The position numbers and the translations under genes are program-made. The notes under the pieces were generated by a model that did no database searches, was not told the origin of the DNA, and worked only from the letters and a program-made list of their open reading frames with translations. A stretch of 64,000 nt of DNA from Maribellus sediminis (GTDB lineage: Bacteria > Bacteroidota > Bacteroidia > Bacteroidales > Prolixibacteraceae), in contig NZ_WXUB01000003.1 of NCBI RefSeq assembly GCF_011799805.1, positions 62,001-126,000 of the forward strand. Direction: 5' to 3'. This document shows positions 16,551 to 24,191 of this stretch, piece after piece (within the stretch, counting starts at the first letter, position 1; each line of letters begins with the position of its first letter).

Positions 16551-17227
16551 TATTTACCGTTCCGTACTAATACTTCATCAACCATACCGTATTCCAGCGC
16601 TTCCTGCGATGTCATCCAGTAGTCTCGATCCGAGTCTTTTTCGATTTGCTCGAAAGTTTGTCCCGAATGTTCGGCGATGATGGTGTATAATTCGTTTTTG
16701 ATTTTCTTGATTTCGCGTGCCGTAATCTCAATATCAGAAGCCTGCCCCGAAGCACCTCCCATTGGCTGGTGGATCATGATGCGTGAATGCTTCAGTGCCG
16801 AACGCTTTCCTTTTGTTCCGGCAGTCATTAACACGGCAGCCATCGATGCGGCCATTCCTGTACAGATGGTTGCAACGTCGGCAGTGATGTACTGCATGGT
16901 ATCGTAAATTCCCAAACCTGCATAAACCGAACCTCCCGGCGAGTTAAAGTAGATCTGAATATCCTTGCTTGGGTCGGTTGATTCGAGGAACAACAACTGC
17001 GCCTGAATAATATTGGCAACAGTGTCGTCGATCGGTACACCCAAAAAGATGATACGATCCATCATCAAACGCGAGAAAACGTCCATTGAAGCTATGTTCA
17101 ACTGGCGTTCTTCTATAATAGTAGGAGAGATATACGCTCCGTACATTGAAGTATATTTATGCATGGTCATGCTGCTGATTCCGGCATGCTTGGTTGCATA
17201 TTTTTGAAATTCGTTTTGATTATTCAT
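16550..17227 (-). CDS. clpP: ATP-dependent Clp protease proteolytic subunit ClpP
   Basis: The 225-residue serine peptidase carries the catalytic triad S128 (GMAASM), H153 (MIHQP) and D202 (SDRDYW), and the glycine-rich FNSPGGSVYAG strand region. The ATG at 17227 is preferred over an in-frame TTG at 17233. The N-terminus is about 25 residues longer than in E. coli ClpP and may be processed. An inverted repeat lies just upstream (17245-17282). It forms an operon with clpX and sits downstream of tig. Confidence 0.98.
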   Translation of the reverse strand: MNNQNEFQKYATKHAGISSMTMHKYTSMYGAYISPTIIEERQLNIASMDVFSRLMMDRIIFLGVPIDDTVANIIQAQLLFLESTDPSKDIQIYFNSPGGSVYAGLGIYDTMQYITADVATICTGMAASMAAVLMTAGTKGKRSALKHSRIMIHQPMGGASGQASDIEITAREIKKIKNELYTIIAEHSGQTFEQIEKDSDRDYWMTSQEALEYGMVDEVLVRNGK

Positions 17228-17244
17228 AGTCAATACTTAAAAAA

Positions 17245-17282
17245 ATAACTTTGTAAAGCACTTGTGTACCTCACAAAGTTAT
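17245..17282. promoter_or_regulatory. 10-bp inverted repeat overlapping the clpP -7 element
   Basis: ATAACTTTGT (17245-17254) and ACAAAGTTAT (17273-17282) are perfect inverted copies, 18 bp apart. The right arm includes a consensus -7 element TAACTTTG on the minus strand (17274-17281) suited to start clpP. The left arm has the same element on the plus strand. A second inverted repeat CATGTGAT/ATCACATG (17322-17329, 17352-17359) lies further upstream. An operator function is inferred. Confidence 0.5.
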
Positions 17283-17439
17283 AAAAAAGTTTCTTGCTGC
17301 TAGCTTCAGCAGAATTTATTTCATGTGATTACAATTAATGTAACCTTTGGTATCACATGTAACTCGCACTTCTTACACCAAGATTAAAATCAGTGATTAA
17401 ATGTGCTCGTTTCATGAATGTGAAATAAGCGTTTTCCGC

Positions 17440-18792
17440 CTATTGCATCATTTTATTGAATTCGTCCTGAGATACTTCCTCTTCGTCGAGTGTCACTTTT
17501 TCTTTTACCAAAGCAATCACCTTGTCTTCGTGAACCTTTTTGTAGATTCTTTCCTGCTCCTCAGGTTTATCCATCATCATTTTTGCGAACGACTCGAGTT
17601 GCTCTTCCGGCACATCGTACATTCCGTACTGCTGGAATTGTGCCAAAGCCAAACGTTTTGCAAATTCATCGGCTTCTTCAGGAGTAACTTTAATCTCGTT
17701 TTCTTTAGAGATCGAGTCTTTGATCAACTGCCATTTCAGATCGAGGATGAAGCTGTCGAATTCATTTTCTACCTGCTCAACGGTCAATTCCTTGTTAACA
17801 GCGATCAACCAACGTTTCAAAAATTCTTCAGGCAATTCCATGGCTACTTTTTCAACCAGCGCATCGCGGGTGTCCAAAGCGAATTTGTGTTCCGAAGAAT
17901 AAACCAGGCTGTTAGCCAGGTCTTCTTTGATTTTAGCTCTGAAATCCTCGATGGTTTTCACCTCGGTATCTTCGCCGTACAGTTGTTTGAAAAGCTCTTC
18001 ATTTAATTCAGCTTTTTCGAACTGAAGAATTTCAGTAACCGTAAAGCGGAATTCGCTGTTCAACTCATCAGCCTGTTCGTGCGAAATATTGAGCATGTGC
18101 CCCACTTCGTGACGGTTATCAAAAGCTTTAACCGGATCGAAAATGATCACGTCGTCTTTTTTACAACCAACAAAAGCGTTTTTAACTTCTTCGTCTTTAA
18201 TTTTGTCAACAGCTAGCAAAACACCTTCTGGAGCAATTCCGCCTTCCACTTCGTTTCCTTCAGCATCGAGCTGAACAAAATTTCCGCGTACCGAGCTGTC
18301 TTCCTTAGCTACTTCAGCCGGAACATTCTGTCCCAATTGCGATGCAGCCATTTCTTCCTGCTGTCCGATCATTTCATCGGAAACCGCAATTTTATAGTAT
18401 TTAAATTTGTTGCGTTTGTCGAGTGCAACGCTGATTTCGGGTGCCAAAGCAACATCGAAAGTAAAGGTAAAATCTTCATCTTTCTCCCAATCGATAGCAG
18501 CCTGACGCTCTTCGTTTGGAAGCGGCTCGCCCAAAATTGGCAGTTTTTCATCAACCAGATATTTCGACAGGTTTTGTGAAAGCAACTTGTTTACTTCTTC
18601 CACCAGCACACCCATACCAAATTTCTTCTGGATAAGGCCTTTTGGTGCTTTTCCCGGACGGAATCCCGGAATCGATGCTTTCTGACGGTAATCTTTCAAC
18701 ACGTCCTCTACCTGTTTTGCGTAATCGGCTTTTTCAATGGCAATGTTGATCACTGCATTTACATTGTCGATATTTTCCCTGGTAATGTTCAT
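17440..18792 (-). CDS. tig: Trigger factor, ribosome-associated chaperone
   Basis: The 450-residue protein starts like other Bacteroidota trigger factors. It has the ribosome-binding N-domain signature GFRPGKAPKGLIQKKFG (a variant of GFRKGKVP) near residues 43-59, a short PPIase-like middle region and a long helical C-terminal arm domain. It binds nascent chains at the exit tunnel. Its order with clpP and clpX is the widely conserved tig-clpP-clpX arrangement; 206 bp separate it from clpP, which has its own promoter candidate. Confidence 0.96.
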   Translation of the reverse strand: MNITRENIDNVNAVINIAIEKADYAKQVEDVLKDYRQKASIPGFRPGKAPKGLIQKKFGMGVLVEEVNKLLSQNLSKYLVDEKLPILGEPLPNEERQAAIDWEKDEDFTFTFDVALAPEISVALDKRNKFKYYKIAVSDEMIGQQEEMAASQLGQNVPAEVAKEDSSVRGNFVQLDAEGNEVEGGIAPEGVLLAVDKIKDEEVKNAFVGCKKDDVIIFDPVKAFDNRHEVGHMLNISHEQADELNSEFRFTVTEILQFEKAELNEELFKQLYGEDTEVKTIEDFRAKIKEDLANSLVYSSEHKFALDTRDALVEKVAMELPEEFLKRWLIAVNKELTVEQVENEFDSFILDLKWQLIKDSISKENEIKVTPEEADEFAKRLALAQFQQYGMYDVPEEQLESFAKMMMDKPEEQERIYKKVHEDKVIALVKEKVTLDEEEVSQDEFNKMMQ

Positions 18793-18826
18793 TATCGTAT
18801 AATTTTAATCGCTTTCAAAAAATTAA

Positions 18827-18864
18827 AACCGCCAAGCCTTACCAAAAAAGGAAGGTCGGCGGTT
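18827..18864 (-). terminator. Intrinsic terminator after tRNA-Leu
   Basis: AACCGCC (18827-18833) pairs with GGCGGTT (18858-18864), with further pairing inside. On the minus strand the stem is followed by TTTTAATTTTTT. It ends the tRNA-Leu transcript just before tig. Confidence 0.85.
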
Positions 18865-18870
18865 AGTCGT

Positions 18871-18950
18871 GCGGATGAAGGGACTCGAACCCCCACACCA
18901 TAGGTACTAGATCCTAAGTCTAGCGCGTCTACCAATTCCGCCACATCCGC
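18871..18950 (-). tRNA. tRNA-Leu (anticodon UAG)
   Basis: The 80-nt minus-strand cloverleaf has the acceptor GCGGATG/CATCCGC, a D-arm GGCGGAATTGGTAGACGCG, and an anticodon stem CTAGA/TCTAG with loop CTTAGGA (anticodon TAG). It also has a long variable arm typical of class II tRNAs, and a T-arm GGTTCGAGTCC. The 3' CCA is not encoded. Confidence 0.97.
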
Positions 18951-18961
18951 TTTTAGCGGCG

Positions 18962-18969
18962 CAAAGGTA
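18962..18969 (-). promoter_or_regulatory. -7 element of tRNA-Leu promoter
   Basis: TACCTTTG on the minus strand matches TAnnTTTG and lies 11 bp before the mature tRNA 5' end. No convincing -33 TTTG is seen at the usual distance. Confidence 0.6.
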
Positions 18970-19050
18970 TATAAAAATTTTATTTCGCCATAAATTACAC
19001 GAAAAATTAAGGGAATATTAAATCGGTTTATGGAAATAATGTTTTTTGAT

Positions 19051-19178
19051 GGCAGAGCTTCATGCTACAAGCCGCAAGCTACAAGTCAGAGCTTTGAATC
19101 ATTCTATCCAACTCTGTTTTCTGTTTTTCCGGCAAAGCTTTCAACTTTGAACTCTAAACTCCGAACTCCAAATTCACC
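19051..19178. repeat. Gap with dispersed short repeat words
   Basis: This stretch holds CTACAAGCCGCAAGCTACAAG (about 19067-19086) and a run of AACTTTGAACTCTAAACTCCGAACTCCAAA variants. The AAGCCGCAAGCT word recurs in the gap around 38697-38709 (TTCAAGCCGCAAGCTT). No ORF of note is present. Confidence 0.5.
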
Positions 19179-20120
19179 TTAACGCCACTCCACAATGGTA
19201 CCGCGTTCAGCTTCCTGCATTTCTTTTGGAACTGCGTCGCGCATAACGTTCCAAAGTAGGTTGATCAGTTTATGTTTCGCAAAATGCCGCGAATAAACCA
19301 AACTCACCTCACGCAAAGGTTTGATAGTGGTAAAATTCTTCACGTTATACGCACGCCTTTTCGACATGGTAGCCTTTGCCAGTTCAGGAATCAGCGTCAG
19401 TCCGCCTTCGTGATCAACGATATTCATCAGGGTTTCCAGCGAACCAGCTTCGAAGTGGAAAGGCAACTCGCTGTCGGCCGTTCCGAGGTAATTACAGAGA
19501 TTAACTACCTGGTCGCGAAAACAGTGCCCGTCGCTCAACAACCAGATTTCCGGTGTGGCGATGTCCTGAAGCGTAATTTCTTTTTGTGTATGCAGTTTGT
19601 GCTGACTGTTGGCATAAATCAGCATTTCTTCGTAGAAAACCGGCTTTTCAATAATCTTCTCCTCTTTCAGCGGAGTTACCAAAACGCCCACATCAATAAG
19701 GTCTTTATTCAGCAGCTTGATAATATTTTCGGTAGTTGCCTCGGTAACCTTTATAAAGATATTCGGATATTTCTTTTTGTACTCGCCAATAAATATCGGT
19801 AAAAGATAAGGAGCCAGAGTTGGAATAATGCCAATGCGCAACATCCCAGAAACCTGGTGCTTATGATCTTTCACAATATTCATGATCTCTTCAGACTGCT
19901 TTAAAACTACTCTGGCCTGCTCAATGATGCGTTGACCAATATCGGTTGGGATAAGTGGCTGCTTGCTCCGGTCGAAGATAATAACTTCCATATCTTCTTC
20001 GAGCTTTTTGATTTGCATGGAAAGCGTTGGCTGAGTGATAAAACAAGCCTCTGCGGCTTTACCGAAGTGCCTGTGGGTATCAACAGCTACAATATATTCC
20101 AATTGGGTTAAAGTGATCAT
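19179..20120 (-). CDS. oxyR: Hydrogen peroxide-sensing LysR regulator OxyR
   Basis: The 313-residue LysR protein has an N-terminal winged HTH (KAAEACFITQPTLSMQIKKLE) and a C-terminal inducer domain with the redox pair C200 and C209 in DGHCFRDQVVNLC. The nine-residue spacing matches C199/C208 of E. coli OxyR, so peroxide sensing by disulfide formation is expected. It is a single gene with its own leader. No catalase or ahpCF is next to it in the window. Confidence 0.95.
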   Translation of the reverse strand: MITLTQLEYIVAVDTHRHFGKAAEACFITQPTLSMQIKKLEEDMEVIIFDRSKQPLIPTDIGQRIIEQARVVLKQSEEIMNIVKDHKHQVSGMLRIGIIPTLAPYLLPIFIGEYKKKYPNIFIKVTEATTENIIKLLNKDLIDVGVLVTPLKEEKIIEKPVFYEEMLIYANSQHKLHTQKEITLQDIATPEIWLLSDGHCFRDQVVNLCNYLGTADSELPFHFEAGSLETLMNIVDHEGGLTLIPELAKATMSKRRAYNVKNFTTIKPLREVSLVYSRHFAKHKLINLLWNVMRDAVPKEMQEAERGTIVEWR

Positions 20121-20209
20121 GGCGCGTTGATTTTCGGCTAAAGTAGAAAAAATCTATCAAATGGAAGAAAACTGTCGATGGAATTAAAATTTATTAAAAC
20201 AATAATGAA

Positions 20210-20728
20210 CTACAACGAATAATTGGTTTGCCGCAGCCATTCGAAAGCCGCCACCGACAGTGCATTGGAAACATTCATCGATTTGCAGCCACCCGGCATT
20301 GGAATAACTACTTTATGATTGATTTTATCAAGAATGTGCTCCGGAATTCCGTGCGATTCGCTGCCGGCCAGCAACAGGATTTTCTTCGGTAGTTGAGTAG
20401 TAAATATATTGGTTGCTCCGTCGCAGGTTTCAAGTGCAGCACTATCGTAATACGGCAGGTAATTGCTAAGAAATTCTTCTTCTGAACAAAAACTCCAGTT
20501 TTGCTGATCGAAGGAAAAACCTGCTGTTTTTTTGATTTTAGAAAGCCGGTGGTTTTCGCCGCCTTGTATAAATAATGCCTGACTTGCCCCAACATTGTGA
20601 GCCAGCCGGATGATCTTTCCGATGTTTTCGGAATTACTGATCTGCCAGGCTGCCAGGATTATTTCCGCAGCACCTCCGGGCACGTCAACGGGATTAGTAT
20701 TAAAAAATTGTATCGAGTTGGTATTCAT
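20210..20728 (-). CDS. SpoU/TrmH-family RNA 2'-O-methyltransferase
   Basis: The 172-residue SPOUT-fold protein has motif 1 (SNSENIGKIIRLAHNVGA), motif 2 (LLLAGSESHGIP) and motif 3 (VVIPMPGGCKSMNVSNALSVAAFEWLR). These form the knotted SAM site that methylates tRNA or rRNA ribose. The ATG at 20728 is preferred over an in-frame GTG at 20755, because the intervening bases include a near -7 element (TACTTTTA). It lacks the N-terminal RNA-binding extension seen in RlmB/TrmH-type enzymes, so its exact RNA target is open. Confidence 0.9.
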   Translation of the reverse strand: MNTNSIQFFNTNPVDVPGGAAEIILAAWQISNSENIGKIIRLAHNVGASQALFIQGGENHRLSKIKKTAGFSFDQQNWSFCSEEEFLSNYLPYYDSAALETCDGATNIFTTQLPKKILLLAGSESHGIPEHILDKINHKVVIPMPGGCKSMNVSNALSVAAFEWLRQTNYSL

Positions 20729-20780
20729 ATTTAGGCACTTAAAAGTACGCGACACGTTCGTTCAACTCGGGCTAAAATAC

Positions 20781-20788
20781 TACTTTTG
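20781..20788 (+). promoter_or_regulatory. -7 element before the lipoprotein gene
   Basis: TACTTTTG is an exact TAnnTTTG match, 16 bp before the ATG at 20805. It supports the short start for the downstream gene rather than a start at 20610. Confidence 0.6.
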
Positions 20789-20804
20789 CGAAAAACATTT
20801 GACG

Positions 20805-21599
20805 ATGAAACAGGCAATTCTATATATTATACTGCTACTGATTATTGTTGTAACTGCTTGCGGCCCTTCTGACGAAGACAAGGCTCGCGTAAAACTGGAA
20901 GCTGCAAAATTGCTGCTCGAAAAACAGGATACCACGCAGGCACTGCTGCAACTCGACAGCATTGCAAGGCTTTATCCTGAAGCTGTGTATTCGGTTAATG
21001 CGGCCAATAACATTGCAAAGGATGTACGTTTTGAAGTTTACGGACGCACCGAGGCCGAACTCGATTCGCTGAAATTGACGATTGCCGACCTGGAAAAGAA
21101 TTTTGTAACGGAAAAAACCGAGTTCGACCGCTACACGCAATACATTCACAAACGCCAGACCTTTAAACGCGCCTGGGACCGCTCGTACATTCAGGTACAT
21201 TTGGATGAACGGGGCGATCTGTACCTCAGCAGCAACTACCATGGCGACCACTGGCTGAACCACACCGGGCTGCGGGTGTACGACAGTGGCGAAGATGCCA
21301 AAACCGATAAAATTGAAATCGGCACCCCCGACAATCACCGCAGCGATTTTATGGAAGCAAAATGGGAAAAAGTATCGTACCGAAATGGAAAGGACAATGG
21401 CGTAATAGAGTTTATTGCCCAACATGTCGACCGCAATTTAAAAGCTGTTTTCCTGGGCGACGAATATTATTACATCATCCTGGAAAAGTACGACAAGGAA
21501 GCTGTTCGCGATGCACTGGCACTTTCGAAAGCCATCAAAAAACAAAAGAAGCTTGAAGGAGAAATCAAAACGCTGGAGAAGCAACTGAACATTCAATAA
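20805..21599 (+). CDS. Putative lipoprotein with helical repeat and coiled coil
   Basis: The ATG at 20805 starts a lipoprotein signal (hydrophobic core, then VVTAC with the lipid cysteine at residue 19). The mature 264-residue chain begins with a TPR-like helix pair (KLEAAKLLLEKQDTTQALLQLDSIARLYPE) and a coiled-coil stretch (LKLTIADLEKNFV). A beta-rich middle contains YLSSNYHGDHWLNHTGLRVY, and a second coiled coil ends the chain. The reading frame is open upstream to 20610, but that part runs antisense through the methyltransferase. I do not recognise a named family. Cell-envelope location is likely. Confidence 0.85.
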   Translation: MKQAILYIILLLIIVVTACGPSDEDKARVKLEAAKLLLEKQDTTQALLQLDSIARLYPEAVYSVNAANNIAKDVRFEVYGRTEAELDSLKLTIADLEKNFVTEKTEFDRYTQYIHKRQTFKRAWDRSYIQVHLDERGDLYLSSNYHGDHWLNHTGLRVYDSGEDAKTDKIEIGTPDNHRSDFMEAKWEKVSYRNGKDNGVIEFIAQHVDRNLKAVFLGDEYYYIILEKYDKEAVRDALALSKAIKKQKKLEGEIKTLEKQLNIQ

Positions 21600-21708
21600 T
21601 ATTAAAAGTTGGAGTTTCTTTCCAACAGAAGAAAACCAGAGACATATTTCTAAAAGGTACTATACTGAAGCATACTTTAGTAATTAGGTTACGCTATTAA
21701 AATTACAG

Positions 21709-22926
21709 ATGAAACAATTTAAACTTTTCGGAATTTTAGGTTTGCTGGTAATTACAGCGGCTTGTGCACAAAAAAAAGAACAAAGTATAAGGGTTGAAGC
21801 TCAGCCGATCGATGCAACCGTAATGGGAAATATCCTGGTTGGCCCATCGGCATTGAATGATCCCGATCGATTTGTGTGGGGAGGCAGTGTGGTTAAGGGC
21901 GACGATGGAAAATACCACATGATCTACAATGTTTTTGAATGTGGCGATTCGCTCCCCGCTTTTACTGACGGCTGGGTACTGCATTCAAAACTGGCGTATG
22001 CCGTTTCCGATTATCCCGATCACGATTTCAAATTCCAGAAAATTGTGTTGCGCGGACGTGCTCTTGATGGCGATACTGCCGCCTGGGATGCACAAATGGT
22101 TTCGAATCCGCACATCAAAAAATTTAACGGTAAATATTACCTCTATTACATCGGCTCGAAAGATCCCGGTGTTCAGCCTCCCGGGTCGCCCGGCGAGAAA
22201 CTAAACAAACGTAACCGCGTTCAGCAAAATCAAAAAATTGCGGTCATCGAGTTTAACAATTTCGAGGACCTGATGAACGGGAACTTCAATCGGCCGGATG
22301 CTCCTATTTTGGCACCTCGCACTCGCGTAAAACCCGATAATATTGTTGATCCTTCGCCAGAAGGAACGCAGGCAAAACCCGATAATATTATCGTGGTGAA
22401 CCCTTCGGTGACTTATCGTCCTGCCGACGGGAAATACCTGCTTTACTTTAAAGGCAACCTTTACGATCCGAACTGGAGAGGCGTACATGGCGTAGCGCTT
22501 TCCAATTCACCAACAGGGCCGTTTACTCCGCTCGATGACATTATTTTCGACATCAGAACCGAAGACGGGAAAATTGCCAGTGCCGAAGATCCTTATGTGT
22601 GGTACCACAAAACGCAACAAAAATTTTATGCGGTATTTAAGGACTTCTCGGGTAAAATCACGGGGCAGGAACCGGGTCTGGCTATCCTGGAATCGATAGA
22701 TGGTTTAAAGTGGACCAAGCCCGAACAGCCCTTCTTTATGGAAAAGCAGTTGGTGCTGCAATCAGGCGACACCCTAAAAGTGAATCGCCTGGAACGCCCG
22801 CAATTGCTGATCGACGATGCCGGAAATCCGCAGGTACTGTATTCGGCCTGTTCCATCATCAACATTAATCCAACCACAAAAGGCGAATCGTTTAATGTGC
22901 AGATTCCACTGAAGTTGAAACAGTAG
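21709..22926 (+). CDS. Lipoprotein with glycoside hydrolase-type five-bladed beta-propeller fold
   Basis: The 405-residue protein has a lipoprotein signal (VITAACAQK, cysteine at 19). Repeated blade motifs typical of GH43/GH32-like propellers follow: FVWGGSVVKGDDGKYHMIYN, NPHIKKFNGKYYLYYIGS, NPSVTYRPADGKYLLYFKG and AEDPYVWYHKTQQKFYAVFKD. It probably acts on a plant or algal polysaccharide or oligosaccharide at the cell surface. It is not inside a SusC/SusD locus, and the exact family cannot be fixed by eye. A 110-bp gap separates it from the preceding lipoprotein. Confidence 0.8.
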   Translation: MKQFKLFGILGLLVITAACAQKKEQSIRVEAQPIDATVMGNILVGPSALNDPDRFVWGGSVVKGDDGKYHMIYNVFECGDSLPAFTDGWVLHSKLAYAVSDYPDHDFKFQKIVLRGRALDGDTAAWDAQMVSNPHIKKFNGKYYLYYIGSKDPGVQPPGSPGEKLNKRNRVQQNQKIAVIEFNNFEDLMNGNFNRPDAPILAPRTRVKPDNIVDPSPEGTQAKPDNIIVVNPSVTYRPADGKYLLYFKGNLYDPNWRGVHGVALSNSPTGPFTPLDDIIFDIRTEDGKIASAEDPYVWYHKTQQKFYAVFKDFSGKITGQEPGLAILESIDGLKWTKPEQPFFMEKQLVLQSGDTLKVNRLERPQLLIDDAGNPQVLYSACSIININPTTKGESFNVQIPLKLKQ

Positions 22927-22977
22927 AAACTGGTTTGAAGTTGGAAGCTGGAAGAATTTTACCTGGATTCAGAGACC

Positions 22978-23152
22978 GAATCCCTACAGGATTCCTTTTC
23001 TTTTGTGGACATAGCTTTTTACCAGAATCAAGCCCTTACCGGGCTTATTATTGGAAAGGATTTTATCGCGATAATACCATTTGAGAAACTCCGTAGGAGT
23101 TAGATTGTAGTAACGGCCTTATCGGGAAAAGCACCACAACCCGGTACGGGTT
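22978..23152. repeat. Periodic array of short hairpins
   Basis: Four hairpins with 6-bp arms recur at regular spacing: GAATCC/GGATTC (22978-22994), AAGCCC/GGGCTT (23030-23046), AACTCC/GGAGTT (23087-23101) and AACCCG/CGGGTT (23138-23152). Their centres are 52, 56 and 51 bp apart. A 12-bp perfect palindrome TTATCGCGATAA (23063-23074) lies between the second and third. Arm sequences differ but most loops contain TA (CTACA, TTACC, GTA, GTA). No protein-coding frame is evident. Confidence 0.75.
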
Positions 23153-23238
23153 GGAGTAGAAACAGATAAAGTTTCACGAATAACTTCATAATTCTGGCTT
23201 TAAAGTTGTTTTTGAAAACGAGCGACAAAAATTCCATT

Positions 23239-23504
23239 TACTATTTGAAGGGGGTAATATCAAAACCATCACCAAATGGTTAAAGCCTGAATAATATCCG
23301 GTGAAGCCATAACCAAACAGTTAAGCCTTCAACTTTCATTTTTTTATGCTTTAAACAGACACCCACGCCTTCACTTTGCTCCGGGGGAACGTTTAACCAA
23401 ACGTTTAAAGCTTCACTAGGACTCCGGGCAATCAATAAACTTTTGGTTAAACCTTCATTTGGCTTCCGGTGAGCTTTTAACCAAACATCCACGATTTTCT
23501 TCAA
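23239..23504. repeat. Degenerate 42-bp tandem repeat, about six copies
   Basis: Read on the minus strand, this stretch repeats every 42 bp: unit starts at 23489, 23447, 23405, 23363 and 23321, with a sixth decayed copy to about 23239. The unit encodes a 14-residue pattern around VWLK-hR-pSEGL-T (for example DVWLKAHRKPNEGL and TKSLLIARSPSEAL). A 74-codon frame (23280-23504) runs through five copies. It probably reflects the repeat rather than a functional gene, although repeat length divisible by three is notable. Confidence 0.7.
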
Positions 23505-23569
23505 AGAATTATGATTACTTTTATTCAGATAAATAAGTTTTGGAACTAAAACAAATACGACGGAATAAG

Positions 23570-23893
23570 ATGAAAAACTGCCCCAATTGCAAAGCTGAGA
23601 TCGAAGACAATTTTGAGTTATGCTGGAATTGTAATTACAGCCTGTCAGAGCAAAAAGTAATTGATATAAAAGATTTAAGCGAGAATAAAAGACAAATTGA
23701 CTGCTTAAGGTGCAAGGCGCCTATGATATTTTCAGGAGAATACAAATTTCATGAAGGACCTAAAATTGGAATTCTGGGAAATATATTTGAGGCTTTTATT
23801 AATCGAGAATCATTTGACTTGTATGTTTGCCCCAAATGTGGAAAAGTAGAATTCTTTGTACCTCTGAATGAAGGTGAATATCATATATATTAA
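23570..23893 (+). CDS. Small double zinc-ribbon protein
   Basis: The 107-residue protein has four CxxC-type knuckles: CPNC and CWNC in the first 30 residues, then CLRC and CPKC in the second half. This gives two zinc ribbons separated by an acidic linker. The ATG at 23570, preceded by GGAATAAG, is preferred over an upstream in-frame ATG at 23540. No signal or membrane segment is present. The function is unknown; related small ribbons are often accessory proteins. It follows the repeat-rich gap. Confidence 0.75.
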   Translation: MKNCPNCKAEIEDNFELCWNCNYSLSEQKVIDIKDLSENKRQIDCLRCKAPMIFSGEYKFHEGPKIGILGNIFEAFINRESFDLYVCPKCGKVEFFVPLNEGEYHIY

Positions 23894-23960
23894 CACAGGC
23901 TCAAAGCGCTGATTTTGAATCTCAATTTAAACATAGCCGTTCGTTCATTACCTTAAAACA

Positions 23961-24173
23961 ATGAAATCAAAAATCGAAAAAGAGTTGCTTGACACCATGC
24001 ATAAAAATCCGGCTAACTGGCGGGGTGTTTTTTATTTTAACCGGAAAGATCCACGTTTAACAGTTCCCAAAATTACATCAACTGGCTGGACTTTCAACTT
24101 TGCTTGTCCCTGGAGCTATGCATTAATTGTGGCGATCATACTGATCATTATTGCATCGCAATATTTCGTATAA
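23961..24173 (+). CDS. Small membrane protein, DUF5808-like
   Basis: The 70-residue protein has the pattern NWRGVFYFNRKDPRLTVPK followed by GWTFNFACPWSY, resembling DUF5808. A C-terminal membrane helix (about residues 53-69) follows. DUF5808 modules are found in small inner-membrane proteins and SdpI-type proteins of unknown role. It lies 18 bp before the peptidase gene and may be cotranscribed with it. Confidence 0.75.
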   Translation: MKSKIEKELLDTMHKNPANWRGVFYFNRKDPRLTVPKITSTGWTFNFACPWSYALIVAIILIIIASQYFV

Positions 24174-24191
24174 AGTGGCCAATTTCAAAAT

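Noticed and set aside
20610-20804. Longer start for the lipoprotein gene
   Set aside because: It runs antisense through the methyltransferase gene, and the lipoprotein signal and the -7 element place the start at 20805.
21709-22926. Part of a polysaccharide utilisation locus
   Set aside because: No SusC/SusD pair or other carbohydrate enzymes adjoin it.
22978-23152. CRISPR array
   Set aside because: The hairpin units differ in sequence, there are no identical direct repeats and no cas genes.
23280-23504. 74-codon frame as a protein-coding gene
   Set aside because: It is made entirely of decayed 42-bp repeat copies and lacks a convincing start region.
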